Positions 32,938 to 42,482 of a stretch of 64,000 nucleotides of DNA are shown one piece after another. Position numbers and translations under genes: made by a program. The stretch's first letter is position 1. Each line of letters opens with the position of its first letter. Below the pieces are notes generated by a model. It had not been told where the DNA came from. It was given only the letters and a program-made list of their open reading frames with translations, and made no database searches. The stretch is from JBKHYJ01 sp046565505 (GTDB lineage: Bacteria; Acidobacteriota; Blastocatellia; UBA7656), in assembly GCA_046565505.1 (NCBI GenBank), contig JBKHYJ010000054.1:1-64000 (forward strand), in the 5' to 3' direction.

Positions 32938-34113
32938 ATGCACTTCAATTTCATCACGGCGGGCGAATCGCACGGCAAAGGGCTTGTCGCCATCATAGAG
33001 GGGTTACCCGCCGGGCTCGGCATTGACCTTTCGTTCATCAATCATGAGCTTTGGCGGCGTCAGCAGGGCTATGGCCGGGGCGTGAGGATGAAGATCGAAA
33101 GCGACGAAGTCGAAATCCTCTCCGGCGTGCGCCACGGCCGCGCCCTCGGCTCGCCGGTCGCGTTCTTGATACGCAATCGCGATTATGAAAACTGGCGGGA
33201 CGTGATGAACGTCGAGCCCCGCGACTTCGCCGAAGACAAGCGCGCGAGGCGGGTCACCCGCCCGCGCCCCGGGCACACAGACCTGGCGGGCGGGATCAAA
33301 TACGACACGCACGACCTGCGCGACATACTCGAACGCGCGAGCGCCAGGGAGACCGCGGCGCGCGTGGCGGCGGGGGCGTTCGCCAAGCTGCTGCTCAAAG
33401 AAATCGGCGTCCAGATAGCCAGCCACACGGCGATGGTCGGCGGCATCCCCGGCGAGCCCATCAGCGCCTCGTGGGACGAGATAGCCGCCATCGCCGACGA
33501 CCCGCTCTTGCGGTGCGTCGATAAAGAAGCGGAACGGGAAATGATAGCCCTCATAGACCGGACGAAGCAGGAGAAGGACACGCTCGGCGGGGTGTTCGAG
33601 GTGGCCGCGCGCGGCGTGGTCGCGGGCCTGGGGTCGCACACTCAATGGTCGCGGAAAATTGATGGCCGCCTCGCTCAGGCCATCATGTGCGTGCCCGCCG
33701 TGAAGGCGGTCGAGATAGGCGCGGGCGTCGAGGCGAGCCGGGCGGCCGGGTCGCAGATACATGACGAAATCGGGTATAATGATAGCGAACGCAGGTTCAC
33801 ACGGCCTACGAATCGCGCGGGCGGGATCGAAGGTGGCATTACGAATGGCGAGGAGTTGAGAGTCCGGGGCCACTTAAAGCCCATATCGACTTTGAGGCGG
33901 CCGCTCGCGAGCGTTGACGTGGTTACGAAAGAAGAATCCTCCGCGGCATTCGAGCGATCAGACATAGTGGCCGTCCCGGCGGCAGGGGTGATAGGCGAGG
34001 CGATGGTCGCGGTCGTGCTGGCCGACGCGGCGCGGGAGAAATTCGGCGGCGACAGCCTCGCGGAGATGACGCGAAACTACGAAGGTTACCTGGCGCAGGT
34101 GAAGCGGTACTAG
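32938..34113 (+). CDS. aroC: Chorismate synthase
   Basis: A 391-residue protein. It contains GESHGKGLVAIIEGLPAG at the N-terminus, RPRPGHTDLAGGIKY (about 110-124), and the ASARETAARVAAG stretch. It makes chorismate from EPSP using reduced FMN, the last step of the common aromatic pathway. It starts 29 bp after uvrB on the same strand, so the two may be co-transcribed. No other shikimate genes are nearby. Confidence 0.97.
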   Translation: MHFNFITAGESHGKGLVAIIEGLPAGLGIDLSFINHELWRRQQGYGRGVRMKIESDEVEILSGVRHGRALGSPVAFLIRNRDYENWRDVMNVEPRDFAEDKRARRVTRPRPGHTDLAGGIKYDTHDLRDILERASARETAARVAAGAFAKLLLKEIGVQIASHTAMVGGIPGEPISASWDEIAAIADDPLLRCVDKEAEREMIALIDRTKQEKDTLGGVFEVAARGVVAGLGSHTQWSRKIDGRLAQAIMCVPAVKAVEIGAGVEASRAAGSQIHDEIGYNDSERRFTRPTNRAGGIEGGITNGEELRVRGHLKPISTLRRPLASVDVVTKEESSAAFERSDIVAVPAAGVIGEAMVAVVLADAAREKFGGDSLAEMTRNYEGYLAQVKRY

Positions 34114-34189
34114 GCGCCGCGGTTTGCGGGTTATGGGCGGCGGCAGGGCGTTTATCTCGCCGCCTGCGGCCGTTCCCAGGCGGGGTGCG

Positions 34190-34531
34190 ATGATTTCGAT
34201 GAGCCACGACCGGCACGGCATAGCGAAGCGGCGTGACGAGATCGACCGCGAAGTCGACGAGTTGCGGCGCTCGATCAACGCGACGAAGACTCATGGCATA
34301 CTCTACTACCTGCTGCTGGTGACGATAATCTTCATCGGGTTCGCCGTGGGCCATGCGACGCACACCATTGTGGGCGCTGTTATAATGCTGGCGGGGCTGG
34401 CGCTTGTGGCCTGGCGGGAGGTGGCTAATTTTAAGGCCAGGACCGCCGTCCTCAGCCACCTTCTCTCCGAGAAGCTGGCCGAGCAGCGACAGGTTGAAGA
34501 GAGGCAGAAGGAGCTAGAAATAGAGCAATGA
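34190..34531 (+). CDS. Small membrane protein with flanking coiled coils
   Basis: About 113 residues from ATG 34190 (34199 is equally possible). An N-terminal charged helix is followed by two close transmembrane segments (about 39-56 and 59-77), then a long charged helix (about 80-113, SEKLAEQRQVEERQKE). Its stop overlaps the def start by 4 bp (ATGA), so translation is coupled to peptide deformylase. Family not recognised. Confidence 0.65.
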   Translation: MISMSHDRHGIAKRRDEIDREVDELRRSINATKTHGILYYLLLVTIIFIGFAVGHATHTIVGAVIMLAGLALVAWREVANFKARTAVLSHLLSEKLAEQRQVEERQKELEIEQ

Positions 34532-35037
34532 TATTAGAGGTTGTAAAGTACGGCGACCCTGTTCTGACCGAGCGCGCGGAAGAGGTCACGGAGTTCGACG
34601 CGAGGCTCGGCAAGCTCGTCGACGACATGTTCGAGACCATGTATGGGGCGCCGGGTGTAGGGCTGGCCGCGCCGCAGGTCGGCATACTCAAGCGGCTGTT
34701 CGTAATGGATTGCAGCAGCGGCAAGAACAAAAAGCAGAAAGTGGCCCTCATAAATCCGGTGATCGAGACGGAAGAAGGCGAGCAGGTGGGCGAGGAAGGA
34801 TGCCTGAGCTTCCCGGGCATATTCTTTCAGGTGAAGCGCCCCGCGCGGGTGGTCGTCCGCGCGCGTGACCTCGACGGCAGCGAAATCAAGCTCGACGTGC
34901 TGGACCTCGAAGCCCGATGCGTCTCCCATGAGGCGGACCACCTGGACGGCGAGTTATTCATTAATTACCTCAGCCCGCTCAAGCGCGACCTGACGAAGCG
35001 GAAGATCAAGAAGCGCATCAAGCAGGGCGATTGGTGA
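34528..35037 (+). CDS. def: Peptide deformylase
   Basis: A 169-residue metalloenzyme that removes N-terminal formyl groups from new proteins. It contains motif 1 GVGLAAPQVG (about 43-52), motif 2 EGCLSFPG (about 90-97) with the metal Cys, and motif 3 HEADHLDGE (about 132-140) with the two metal His and catalytic Glu. A basic helix closes the protein. The start overlaps the previous stop. Confidence 0.97.
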   Translation: MILEVVKYGDPVLTERAEEVTEFDARLGKLVDDMFETMYGAPGVGLAAPQVGILKRLFVMDCSSGKNKKQKVALINPVIETEEGEQVGEEGCLSFPGIFFQVKRPARVVVRARDLDGSEIKLDVLDLEARCVSHEADHLDGELFINYLSPLKRDLTKRKIKKRIKQGDW

Positions 35038-35060
35038 TCGCGGTCCACACGCGGAAATAA

Positions 35061-35094
35061 AAGAGGCCGGCGTGGTTAATAACGTCGGCCTCTT
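35061..35094. terminator. Bidirectional terminator between def and the tricorn-like gene
   Basis: A 13-bp stem with one G-T pair (AAGAGGCCGGCGT 35061-35073 with ACGTCGGCCTCTT 35082-35094). On the minus strand it is followed by TTTATTT, so it best ends the leftward peptidase gene at 35158; it may also end def. Confidence 0.8.
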
Positions 35095-35157
35095 GATTTA
35101 TGTGTCCCTAACCTTTTTGCGTGCCCGGCTGAAGTTGAAAGTCGGGCCTTCTCGCCG

Positions 35158-38100
35158 CTACTGCTGAGCGCCGCCCTTCGGCGATTGGCCTGCCGGCTCT
35201 GCGCGGCCGCCGCCCGTGTGGTAGTTAGGGTAGGCGGGCCTCCTGTATTGCGGCCTCGGGTTTTTCTTCAGCGCATCCATCACGACTTCGACGGCCTTCT
35301 CAAGCTGAGGGTCTCGCCCCGCGCGCCATTCTTTCGGGTCTAATTCCACTTCGATGTCGGGCGCGACTCCTTTGTTCTCGACCTCCCACTCGCCGTTGAG
35401 CCCGTATATGGCCGCGTTCGGCGCGGTCACGAATCCGCCGTCCATCAGTTGCGGGACGGTGAAGATGCCGACGAGCCCCCCCCAGGTCCTCTTGCCGACC
35501 AGCGGGCCTACGTTCATCTTTCGGAAGTACCATGGCATGGCGTCGCCGCCGCTCCCGGCAAGCTCGTTGATTATCATCGCCTTCGGCCCGAAGATCGCCC
35601 CGCCCGGCGTCGCGATGACTTCGCCCTCGCGCGTGGCGATGAAGTTCAGCAGAGGCCGCCGCAGGTAATCGATTATGTAGTCGGCCAGCGCCCCACCGCC
35701 GTTGAACCGCTCGTCAATCACCGCGCCTTCTTTATCCGTCTGCGCGAAGAAGTAGCGGTTGAAGCTCGTGTAGCCGCCGCCCGAGGTGTCCGGCACGTAG
35801 ACGTAAGCCAGCCGGCCGCCGCTCATCTGGTCCACCTTGCGCCGGTTGTCTTCGACCCAGGCGAGATTGCGTAAGGCCGTCTCGCTCGCCACCGGGACCA
35901 CAGTCACTTCGCGCGAGTTCGCCCCGCCGGGGTCCGGGCCCACGCGAATGGCTACGGACTTGCCCGCCGTGCCTTCAAAGAATCTGTAGACGCTGTCCGT
36001 CGCGCGCACGTCGTGCCCGTTGACGGCGAGGAGGTATTCGCCCGCCTTCACGTTCACCCCAGGCTGTGTCAGGGGCGCGCGCAGTTGCGGGTTCCAGCTC
36101 TCCCCGCTGTAGACGCGCGCGAAGCGGTAGCGCCCATTCTCTATGCGGTAATCCGCGCCCAGCAGCCCGCCCCGCACGCGGTCGGGCTGAGGCACGTCGC
36201 CGCCGCGTATGAACATGTGGCCGACCGTCAATTCGTTGAGCATCTCCGTGAATAAGTAATTGAGGTCGCTGCGGTGGGCCACGCTCGCGAGGTAAGGCTC
36301 GTACCTCTTCTCGGCCGCCTTCAAATCCAGCCCATGAAACCCCGGGTCGTAGAAGAAGTCACGCTCTATGCGCCACACCTCGCGGTACATCTGATTCCAT
36401 TCGGCGCGCGGGTCCACGTAGACCTCCATGCCGTCGAGTTTCAGAACTCCTTCGCCAGGTTTCAGCGGCTGCACGGTTGACGCGATCACCCACTGCTGCC
36501 CCTGCCTGTAGAGCATCTTCTCGCCATTGAAGGAGACCTCGAACGCGCCCAGCCCTTCGGTAACTTTTTCAAACTTTCTCTTCTCCATGTCGAACTTATG
36601 GAGCGTGAGAGTCGATGGGCCGGGGCCAGCCGCCGGCACGTTTTCGAGCAAGAACAGCAGCCCGGCCTTCGCCGCGGCAAGCCCTTGAAAATCCCGCGCC
36701 GGTATGGGGAGGGCGACTATGCGCTGACCTATGTCTTCAAGATCAATGCGGACCGTGGTGGGCTCCTTTGTGGGGGGCTTCGCGGCGGCGGGCGCGGCCT
36801 GCGAGGCGGGCGGGGCCGCCGTAGAGTCTTCGCCCTTCTTCTCGCCCGGCTTATCCGCGGGCTTCTCCGCGTCCTGAATCTTCTCCTCGTCGCTTTCGGG
36901 CGCGAGCGGCGAAGGCAGGTCCTTGCGCAACACCATCGCGTAAACGCTGCGCGTGGGCTGGTGCGGGAACGCGGACATGTCGCCCCACCCTATGGTCGGC
37001 CCGACGTTCGTGCTCGCCGTGAAGTAAATGTATTTGCCGCTCTTGTCGAACGCGGCGAAGCGTGCGTCGCTCATCCCGTCCGTGACCTGGTGGGCTTTGC
37101 CCGTCTCGACCGAGTAGACGAATACGGCTGACAGGCGGTTCTTCAGTAGCCTGCTGTAAGTAATCCAGCGGCTGTCGGGCGACCACGCGGGATTGGAGAT
37201 GGGGTCGAACACGCCGTAAGGGCTCGCGTCTATCTTCACGGGCGTGCCCTTGTCGAGGTCAACGTACCAGACGTTTTGCCGCTTGTCCTTGTAAGCGATC
37301 TTCTTGCTGTCGGGCGACCACGCGGGCGAATAGAAGAATGACGATGGGTTGCCGAGGCTTATCTTCCTGACCTCGCCCATCCCGCTCTGGTCGCGCAGGT
37401 GCAGGGCGTATTCGCCGGACTCGTCCGAGAAGTAAGCTATCCACTTCCCATTCGGCGACCATGCGGGGTCGCGCTCGGCCGCGCCCGTCGTGTTCGTGAT
37501 GTTGCGCGCGTCGCCTTTCTCGGCCGGCACGGTCACTATCTCGCCGCGCGCTTCAAACACCGCCCGCGCCCCCGTAGGCGACAGCGCGACGTTCGATATT
37601 CTTGACGCGACTTTCTCGAACCGCGGCCTGACCGACGGTATGTCGCCTTCGACTCGTATGTCTAGCTTCTGCTCCCTGCCCGACTTGATGTCGTAGAGGT
37701 GAATCGTGCCGAACTGTTCGTAAGCGATGACGCCCGGCCCGGCCGACGCCGACTTGATGTCAAGCCCGCCGTTTTGAATCAACTGCGTCACCTTCTTCGT
37801 CGCCGTGTCGTAGGCGAAAAGAGAGGTCGGCCCATTGCGGTCCGACAGGAAATATATTTTGCCGCCGACCCACATCGGGTTTGAGTCTTTCGAGTTCTCG
37901 CGCGGCAGCTTTTCCACGCCGGAGTCTGATAGGTTGGCGACCCACACGGGGGTGGTCTGCCCGCCGCGGTAGCGCTTCCAATCCCGCTGCCACTGCGTGA
38001 GCGGCTGGTAGGCGATCCGCGAGCCGTCCGGCGAATACGAGCCTTCAAAGGCCATCGGCAGCGGCACCTCCGCGGGCAGCCCCCCGTCCGTAGGGACTGT

Positions 38101-38514
38101 GAAGAGGCGATTGAAGCCGGAGTAACTGTTGCGCGAGGACCGGAAAAGGACCTGCTTGCCATCCGGCGTCCACCCTACGACCTCATCGTTCCCCGGGTGA
38201 TAGGTGAGCCGCCTGGGCACGCCGCCCGACGCCTGGACGACGTACGCATCGACGTTGCCATCGTATTCGCCCGTGAAGGCTATCATGGCGCCGTCGGGGG
38301 AGAAGGCCGGGTCCGTCTCGACCCCGACCCCCGTGGTGAGCCGCCTGGCGTTTCCGCCATCGCGGCCGACCGTCCAAAGGTCGCCGGCGTAAACGAACAC
38401 GACTTGATTCTGGCTCACGGCGGGTTTCTGCAACAGCGGGGGCCCGCCCGTCTGGGCGACTGCGCCGGCCGCCGACGCGCATAAGAGCGCGACGATCATC
38501 AAGGCTCTTTTCAT
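35158..38514 (-). CDS. Tricorn-like S41 peptidase, secreted
   Basis: A 1118-residue protein with a signal peptide (about 1-20), a long PD40/WD40-like beta-propeller region (about 25-560, repeats such as AWSPDSKKIAY and SPDGSRIAY), and a low-complexity linker rich in Pro/Ala/Glu/Lys (about 555-600). A PDZ-like segment follows (about 800-860), then an S41 catalytic domain with the GSGGDAMPW Ser loop and FNGGGALADY. Tricorn family members cut peptides to short products. Secretion here suggests use of external peptides. It is one of four secreted peptidase genes in a row. Confidence 0.92.
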   Translation of the reverse strand: MKRALMIVALLCASAAGAVAQTGGPPLLQKPAVSQNQVVFVYAGDLWTVGRDGGNARRLTTGVGVETDPAFSPDGAMIAFTGEYDGNVDAYVVQASGGVPRRLTYHPGNDEVVGWTPDGKQVLFRSSRNSYSGFNRLFTVPTDGGLPAEVPLPMAFEGSYSPDGSRIAYQPLTQWQRDWKRYRGGQTTPVWVANLSDSGVEKLPRENSKDSNPMWVGGKIYFLSDRNGPTSLFAYDTATKKVTQLIQNGGLDIKSASAGPGVIAYEQFGTIHLYDIKSGREQKLDIRVEGDIPSVRPRFEKVASRISNVALSPTGARAVFEARGEIVTVPAEKGDARNITNTTGAAERDPAWSPNGKWIAYFSDESGEYALHLRDQSGMGEVRKISLGNPSSFFYSPAWSPDSKKIAYKDKRQNVWYVDLDKGTPVKIDASPYGVFDPISNPAWSPDSRWITYSRLLKNRLSAVFVYSVETGKAHQVTDGMSDARFAAFDKSGKYIYFTASTNVGPTIGWGDMSAFPHQPTRSVYAMVLRKDLPSPLAPESDEEKIQDAEKPADKPGEKKGEDSTAAPPASQAAPAAAKPPTKEPTTVRIDLEDIGQRIVALPIPARDFQGLAAAKAGLLFLLENVPAAGPGPSTLTLHKFDMEKRKFEKVTEGLGAFEVSFNGEKMLYRQGQQWVIASTVQPLKPGEGVLKLDGMEVYVDPRAEWNQMYREVWRIERDFFYDPGFHGLDLKAAEKRYEPYLASVAHRSDLNYLFTEMLNELTVGHMFIRGGDVPQPDRVRGGLLGADYRIENGRYRFARVYSGESWNPQLRAPLTQPGVNVKAGEYLLAVNGHDVRATDSVYRFFEGTAGKSVAIRVGPDPGGANSREVTVVPVASETALRNLAWVEDNRRKVDQMSGGRLAYVYVPDTSGGGYTSFNRYFFAQTDKEGAVIDERFNGGGALADYIIDYLRRPLLNFIATREGEVIATPGGAIFGPKAMIINELAGSGGDAMPWYFRKMNVGPLVGKRTWGGLVGIFTVPQLMDGGFVTAPNAAIYGLNGEWEVENKGVAPDIEVELDPKEWRAGRDPQLEKAVEVVMDALKKNPRPQYRRPAYPNYHTGGGRAEPAGQSPKGGAQQ

Positions 38515-38807
38515 TTTCTAGAACTCCTTTTTATATGATTCCGCGGAGGGGAAAGAATTAAAGTATCGGGCATGAGCGGCCGTTCTTCAACGTGATTTTT
38601 TCTACTTGCCGCGCGAACGATTGACGCCGGGACCGGCCGCGAGAGTGACGCCGCTCATGCGGGAATATGCCCTCTTTTTGAAGGCGCCGAAGTCAGCACA
38701 AGGCGTACGCCATGCGGGAAGAAAAACATGCGCGGCATGCGGGGCCGCCGCGCTACGACCTTGCGGCCGGCCGGCTTAAAAGCATGAAAGGCTCATGGCC
38801 TCGCGGC

Positions 38808-40880
38808 TCAGGACCCGGTTATCTCCGCGGCCAGCTTACCCGCGTCGTAGAGCTTCCTCAGCGCTTCTATTATCGCGGCGCTGTGGACCGCGATGGCCCT
38901 GCCGCCCTCGCTTTCATCGACGTACCAGTAACGGTTCGGCAGCTTCTGAACGTTGCTGTCGAAATTCAGCCCGACTATCTCGGCGTTCCGGTTTATCACG
39001 GGGCTGCCGGAGTTCCCGCCTATCGTGTCCGCCGTGTAGACGAAATTCATCGGGGTCGAAAGGTCGAGTTTCGCCTTGCCCTCTTTGTACCTCTTCGGCA
39101 GGTCGTAAGGCGGCTTCTCGTCGAAGCTCTGCGCGCGGTCGTACAGGCCGAAGAATGTCGTCTTGTAGGGCACGAGCGTCGTGTCTTCCTCGTAGCCCGC
39201 CACTGTCCCATAGCTGATCCGCAGGCTGAAGGTGGCGTCCGGGTAGACGTTCTTGCCGTAGACGGCGAACCGCGCCGCCGCGATCTTCTGGCCCGCGCTC
39301 GCCTCCACGCTCTGAATCTTCTCCTCATTCCACGCTCGCAGCTCGCGTATCACAGGCTCTATGCGGCGGGCGAGCGCGATCATCGGGTCGTCGGATTTCG
39401 CCACCTGGTCCGCGCCGCCTTCAAACAGCGCTTTGCGCGCCGCCACGTCTGTGAGCCTCGTCCCGCCGACGGCGGATCTCGCGACCGCGGCGGGCGTCGA
39501 GCCCTGTAGCGCCGCCCGGACGAAGGGGTCGCCCGCGCCCAGCGCCTTCTGCGCGTCTTCGAGCCAGGCCGCGAGCACGGCCTCTTCCATGTCCGTGTAG
39601 ATGGGCGCGGGCGAGAAGAGGCTGAACTTGAGCGATTCGAGTTTTGAGTCGCGAAACTCCTCGTAGCGCTGGTCGTTGGGCTTGCGGCCCTCCTCCGCGT
39701 ATCGCACGAGAGTCGAGGCGATGGTGCCGAGCCGCGATGGGGTGATGTTAGAGTAAGCCAGCCGCGCGGCCATCGCCGGCAATTCGCGGTAAGCGCCGGC
39801 CACCTGGTCCCACGCGCCGCCGTACATCTTTTCGAGTTCAGGCCTCGCGGCCAACTCCTTGCGCAGGGCCTTCTCTTCGGCCTCCTTCTTAGCCATCGAG
39901 CGGGAATTCGCCAGGCCCTCCTGCTGGCCCACGAGCCGTTTCATAGAGTTCTCCAGGCTCCTGCGCGCAGACCCCGCGCGCCTCGCCTCCTCCGCGCCGC
40001 CCTTCGCGTACCGGGCCAGCGCGTCGCGGCGCGACTTCCACACCTGCATCTGTAGCGGGCTGCCCACGTCACGTTGGTAGTGTAGTTGCGCGGTCGTCAT
40101 CAGCCGGTTCGTAGAGCCGGGATTGCCCGGCGCGAGAACGAACTCGCCATCGGCCGGGCCGGCCGCCGACCACTTGAAATAATGCTCCGTCTTCAACGGC
40201 TGATTGTTTTCGTAGACGCGGAAGAAGGCCACGTCGAGCGCGTACCGTGGGTAGGTGAAGTTGTCGAGGTCGCCGCCGAAGTAGGCCACCTGCTCCTCGG
40301 GCGCGAACACGAGCCGGATGTCCGTGTACTTCTTGAATCGGTAGAGCCAGTACTCGCCGCCGCTGTAGAGCGTCACGACCTCGCTGCGCAGGCCGGTCTT
40401 CTCGGCCGACTCCTTCTCGATCTTTGACATCTCGGCCTTCCGCTGCTCGTTCGCTTCTTTGTCGGAGGCGCCGCCCGCCGCGGCCCCCTGCACGCGGCGC
40501 GTCACGTCTTCGTAAGAGACCATCACGTTGATTTCGAGGTCGGGCGATTTCATCTCTTCTTCGCGCGTGCGGGCGTAGAACCCCTCGCGCGTGTAGGGCC
40601 GCTCCCTGGTCGATACCTTCTGCAACTGCCCGAGCGCGACATGCTGGTTAGTCATCAGCAGCCCGTCGGGGGAGACGAACGCCCCCGACCCCCCGTCGTT
40701 GAGCCGCACGGACGCGAGCCGGACGTGTTCGAGCCATGCGTCTGAAGGCTCGAAGTTGTAGCGCTCTTTCCACTGCCTGCGCGGCGGGTTGTCGAAAGTC
40801 CACATGCCTTCGTCGGCATGGGAGGCCAGCGGCGAAATCATAACGGTCATAAGTAAGGCGACGGTCGAGAATTTTTTCAT
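38808..40880 (-). CDS. S46 family dipeptidyl peptidase, secreted
   Basis: A 690-residue protein with a signal peptide (about 1-22, ending SHA). The chymotrypsin-like fold is shown by LLMTNQHVALGQLQ (catalytic His near residue 80) and GGNSGSPVINRNAEIVGLNF (catalytic Ser near 620). Length and layout match DPP7/DPP11 enzymes, which remove dipeptides from the N-terminus in the periplasm. The helical cap domain lies between the two halves. It follows the tricorn-like gene's strand and is likely part of a peptide-feeding cluster. Confidence 0.93.
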   Translation of the reverse strand: MKKFSTVALLMTVMISPLASHADEGMWTFDNPPRRQWKERYNFEPSDAWLEHVRLASVRLNDGGSGAFVSPDGLLMTNQHVALGQLQKVSTRERPYTREGFYARTREEEMKSPDLEINVMVSYEDVTRRVQGAAAGGASDKEANEQRKAEMSKIEKESAEKTGLRSEVVTLYSGGEYWLYRFKKYTDIRLVFAPEEQVAYFGGDLDNFTYPRYALDVAFFRVYENNQPLKTEHYFKWSAAGPADGEFVLAPGNPGSTNRLMTTAQLHYQRDVGSPLQMQVWKSRRDALARYAKGGAEEARRAGSARRSLENSMKRLVGQQEGLANSRSMAKKEAEEKALRKELAARPELEKMYGGAWDQVAGAYRELPAMAARLAYSNITPSRLGTIASTLVRYAEEGRKPNDQRYEEFRDSKLESLKFSLFSPAPIYTDMEEAVLAAWLEDAQKALGAGDPFVRAALQGSTPAAVARSAVGGTRLTDVAARKALFEGGADQVAKSDDPMIALARRIEPVIRELRAWNEEKIQSVEASAGQKIAAARFAVYGKNVYPDATFSLRISYGTVAGYEEDTTLVPYKTTFFGLYDRAQSFDEKPPYDLPKRYKEGKAKLDLSTPMNFVYTADTIGGNSGSPVINRNAEIVGLNFDSNVQKLPNRYWYVDESEGGRAIAVHSAAIIEALRKLYDAGKLAAEITGS

Positions 40881-41011
40881 CCATGCTCTCCGGCGGAGAG
40901 AAACGCGGGCGCGGGCAGGCGGGCGACGAATAAGGGGAGGAATATCAAACCCGAAATCTCATACCCCCGGCCCTTCACTCGTCGCGCGTCGCGCCGCGCC
41001 CATCCGTCTCG

Positions 41012-42409
41012 TCAAAAACCTGGCTGACTTATCACCTTCGTTTCGAGCTTAGGCGCGTACTTCTTTGCCGCCGCCTGTATCTCGTCGGCTTTGCCTATCA
41101 GCACGAAGACGAGGTTGTCGAGCGGGAAGTATTGCTCGATGACCCTGCGGGCGTCAGCCATCGTCATCGAATCTATCTTCGCGTAGTAATTGTTTATATC
41201 ACTTTCGTTCAGGCCATAAAACTCCAGCTGCGCTATCAGCGCCGCTAGCTGGTCGCTGGTCTCGATGGTCGGCGGGAATTGCCCTTTGAGGTAGCTCTTG
41301 GCCGACTTAAGCTCTTCCTCCGTGACCCCCTTTTCGTGCAGCCGCTTCAGTATGTCGAGCGTCCTGTCTATGGCCTCGCCCGTCTTCGCGTTCTGCGTGA
41401 AGGTCGAGATTGCGAACGGGCCGCGCGCCTTGCGCTGGCTGAACGACGAGCGCGCGCCGTAGGTGAGACCCGTCTTGATGCGAAGCTCCGTGTTGAGCAT
41501 GGAAGTGAACCGGCCGCCGAACAGCGTGTTGATGACCTGAATGTAAACGCGGTCGGCGTTCGTGCGGGCGATGCCGACGTTGCCTATCTGGTAATAAGTC
41601 AGCGTCGCGTCGGGCTTGTCCACCAGCAGCAGCTTCTTGCCCTCGACGGGCGCGGCCTCCGGGAGATTCACCGCGGGCGCGGGGGCCGCATTCCATGCGC
41701 CGAATTTATCCGCGAGCGCCCGCTCCATCTCCGCCGAATTGAAATCCCCGACGGCGGCGAGTATGGCGGCCGACGGCGCGTAATAAGTCTTGTAGAACCG
41801 CGCCACGTCATCGCGCGTTATAGCGGCGAGCGATTTTTCGTCGCCGCCCGTCGGCCGCCCGTAAGGGTGATTGCCATAGAGGTACGCGTTGAAGTAAGCG
41901 CCGATGACGTTCTCCGCCTGGTCCTTGTCGGCCTTGACGCCGTCTACGCGCTGCCTGGTCAGCTTCACGACCTCGTCCTGGGGGAAGGTCGGGTTGAGCG
42001 CGACATCCGCCAGCAGGTCGAGCCCCTTGCCGATGTCTTTCTTGACGAACTCCGCCAGGCCGATCGTGTAGTCGGAAGTCGCGCTGGCGTCGAGGCGGCC
42101 GCCTATGAAATCAAGCTCCGCCGCGATCTGGTCGGCGGTGCGCGTCTTCGTCCCCTTCCTCAGCAGTTCTGCGGTGACCGAGGCGAGCCCCTCTTTGCCC
42201 GCGGGGTCGGCCGCGGAGCCCGCCCGCACGATTAAGTTGAAATTGATTATGGGGACCTCATGCTGCTCCATCAGCAGCACGGTCATCCCATTCTTGAGCG
42301 TCACCTTCCTGTACGGCGGCAATTTCAGCGAGCCGCCCTGGGCGCCCGCGGGCGCGGGGCTTGAGGTGACGAGCAGACTAACCAATGAGAGTGCGAGCAA
42401 TCGCTTCAT
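41012..42409 (-). CDS. M16 peptidase-like protein lacking the zinc motif
   Basis: A 465-residue exported protein (signal peptide about 1-23) of the M16 fold. The first domain lacks HxxEH: the matching position reads EGLASVTAELLRKG. The second domain keeps the substrate-binding TGLTYGARSSFS motif. It lies directly downstream (74 bp) of an M16 gene that has the zinc motif, so the two probably form a heterodimer, as known for paired bacterial M16B proteins. The ATG at 42409 is chosen because it starts the signal peptide; the longer frame overlaps the upstream gene. Confidence 0.9.
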   Translation of the reverse strand: MKRLLALSLVSLLVTSSPAPAGAQGGSLKLPPYRKVTLKNGMTVLLMEQHEVPIINFNLIVRAGSAADPAGKEGLASVTAELLRKGTKTRTADQIAAELDFIGGRLDASATSDYTIGLAEFVKKDIGKGLDLLADVALNPTFPQDEVVKLTRQRVDGVKADKDQAENVIGAYFNAYLYGNHPYGRPTGGDEKSLAAITRDDVARFYKTYYAPSAAILAAVGDFNSAEMERALADKFGAWNAAPAPAVNLPEAAPVEGKKLLLVDKPDATLTYYQIGNVGIARTNADRVYIQVINTLFGGRFTSMLNTELRIKTGLTYGARSSFSQRKARGPFAISTFTQNAKTGEAIDRTLDILKRLHEKGVTEEELKSAKSYLKGQFPPTIETSDQLAALIAQLEFYGLNESDINNYYAKIDSMTMADARRVIEQYFPLDNLVFVLIGKADEIQAAAKKYAPKLETKVISQPGF

Positions 42410-42482
42410 GATTTCCCCCGGGTGATGAACCTGTGTCGGGCGGGCCGTACCGCGCGCGAGGCCGGAACCGCCTCCCGCATAC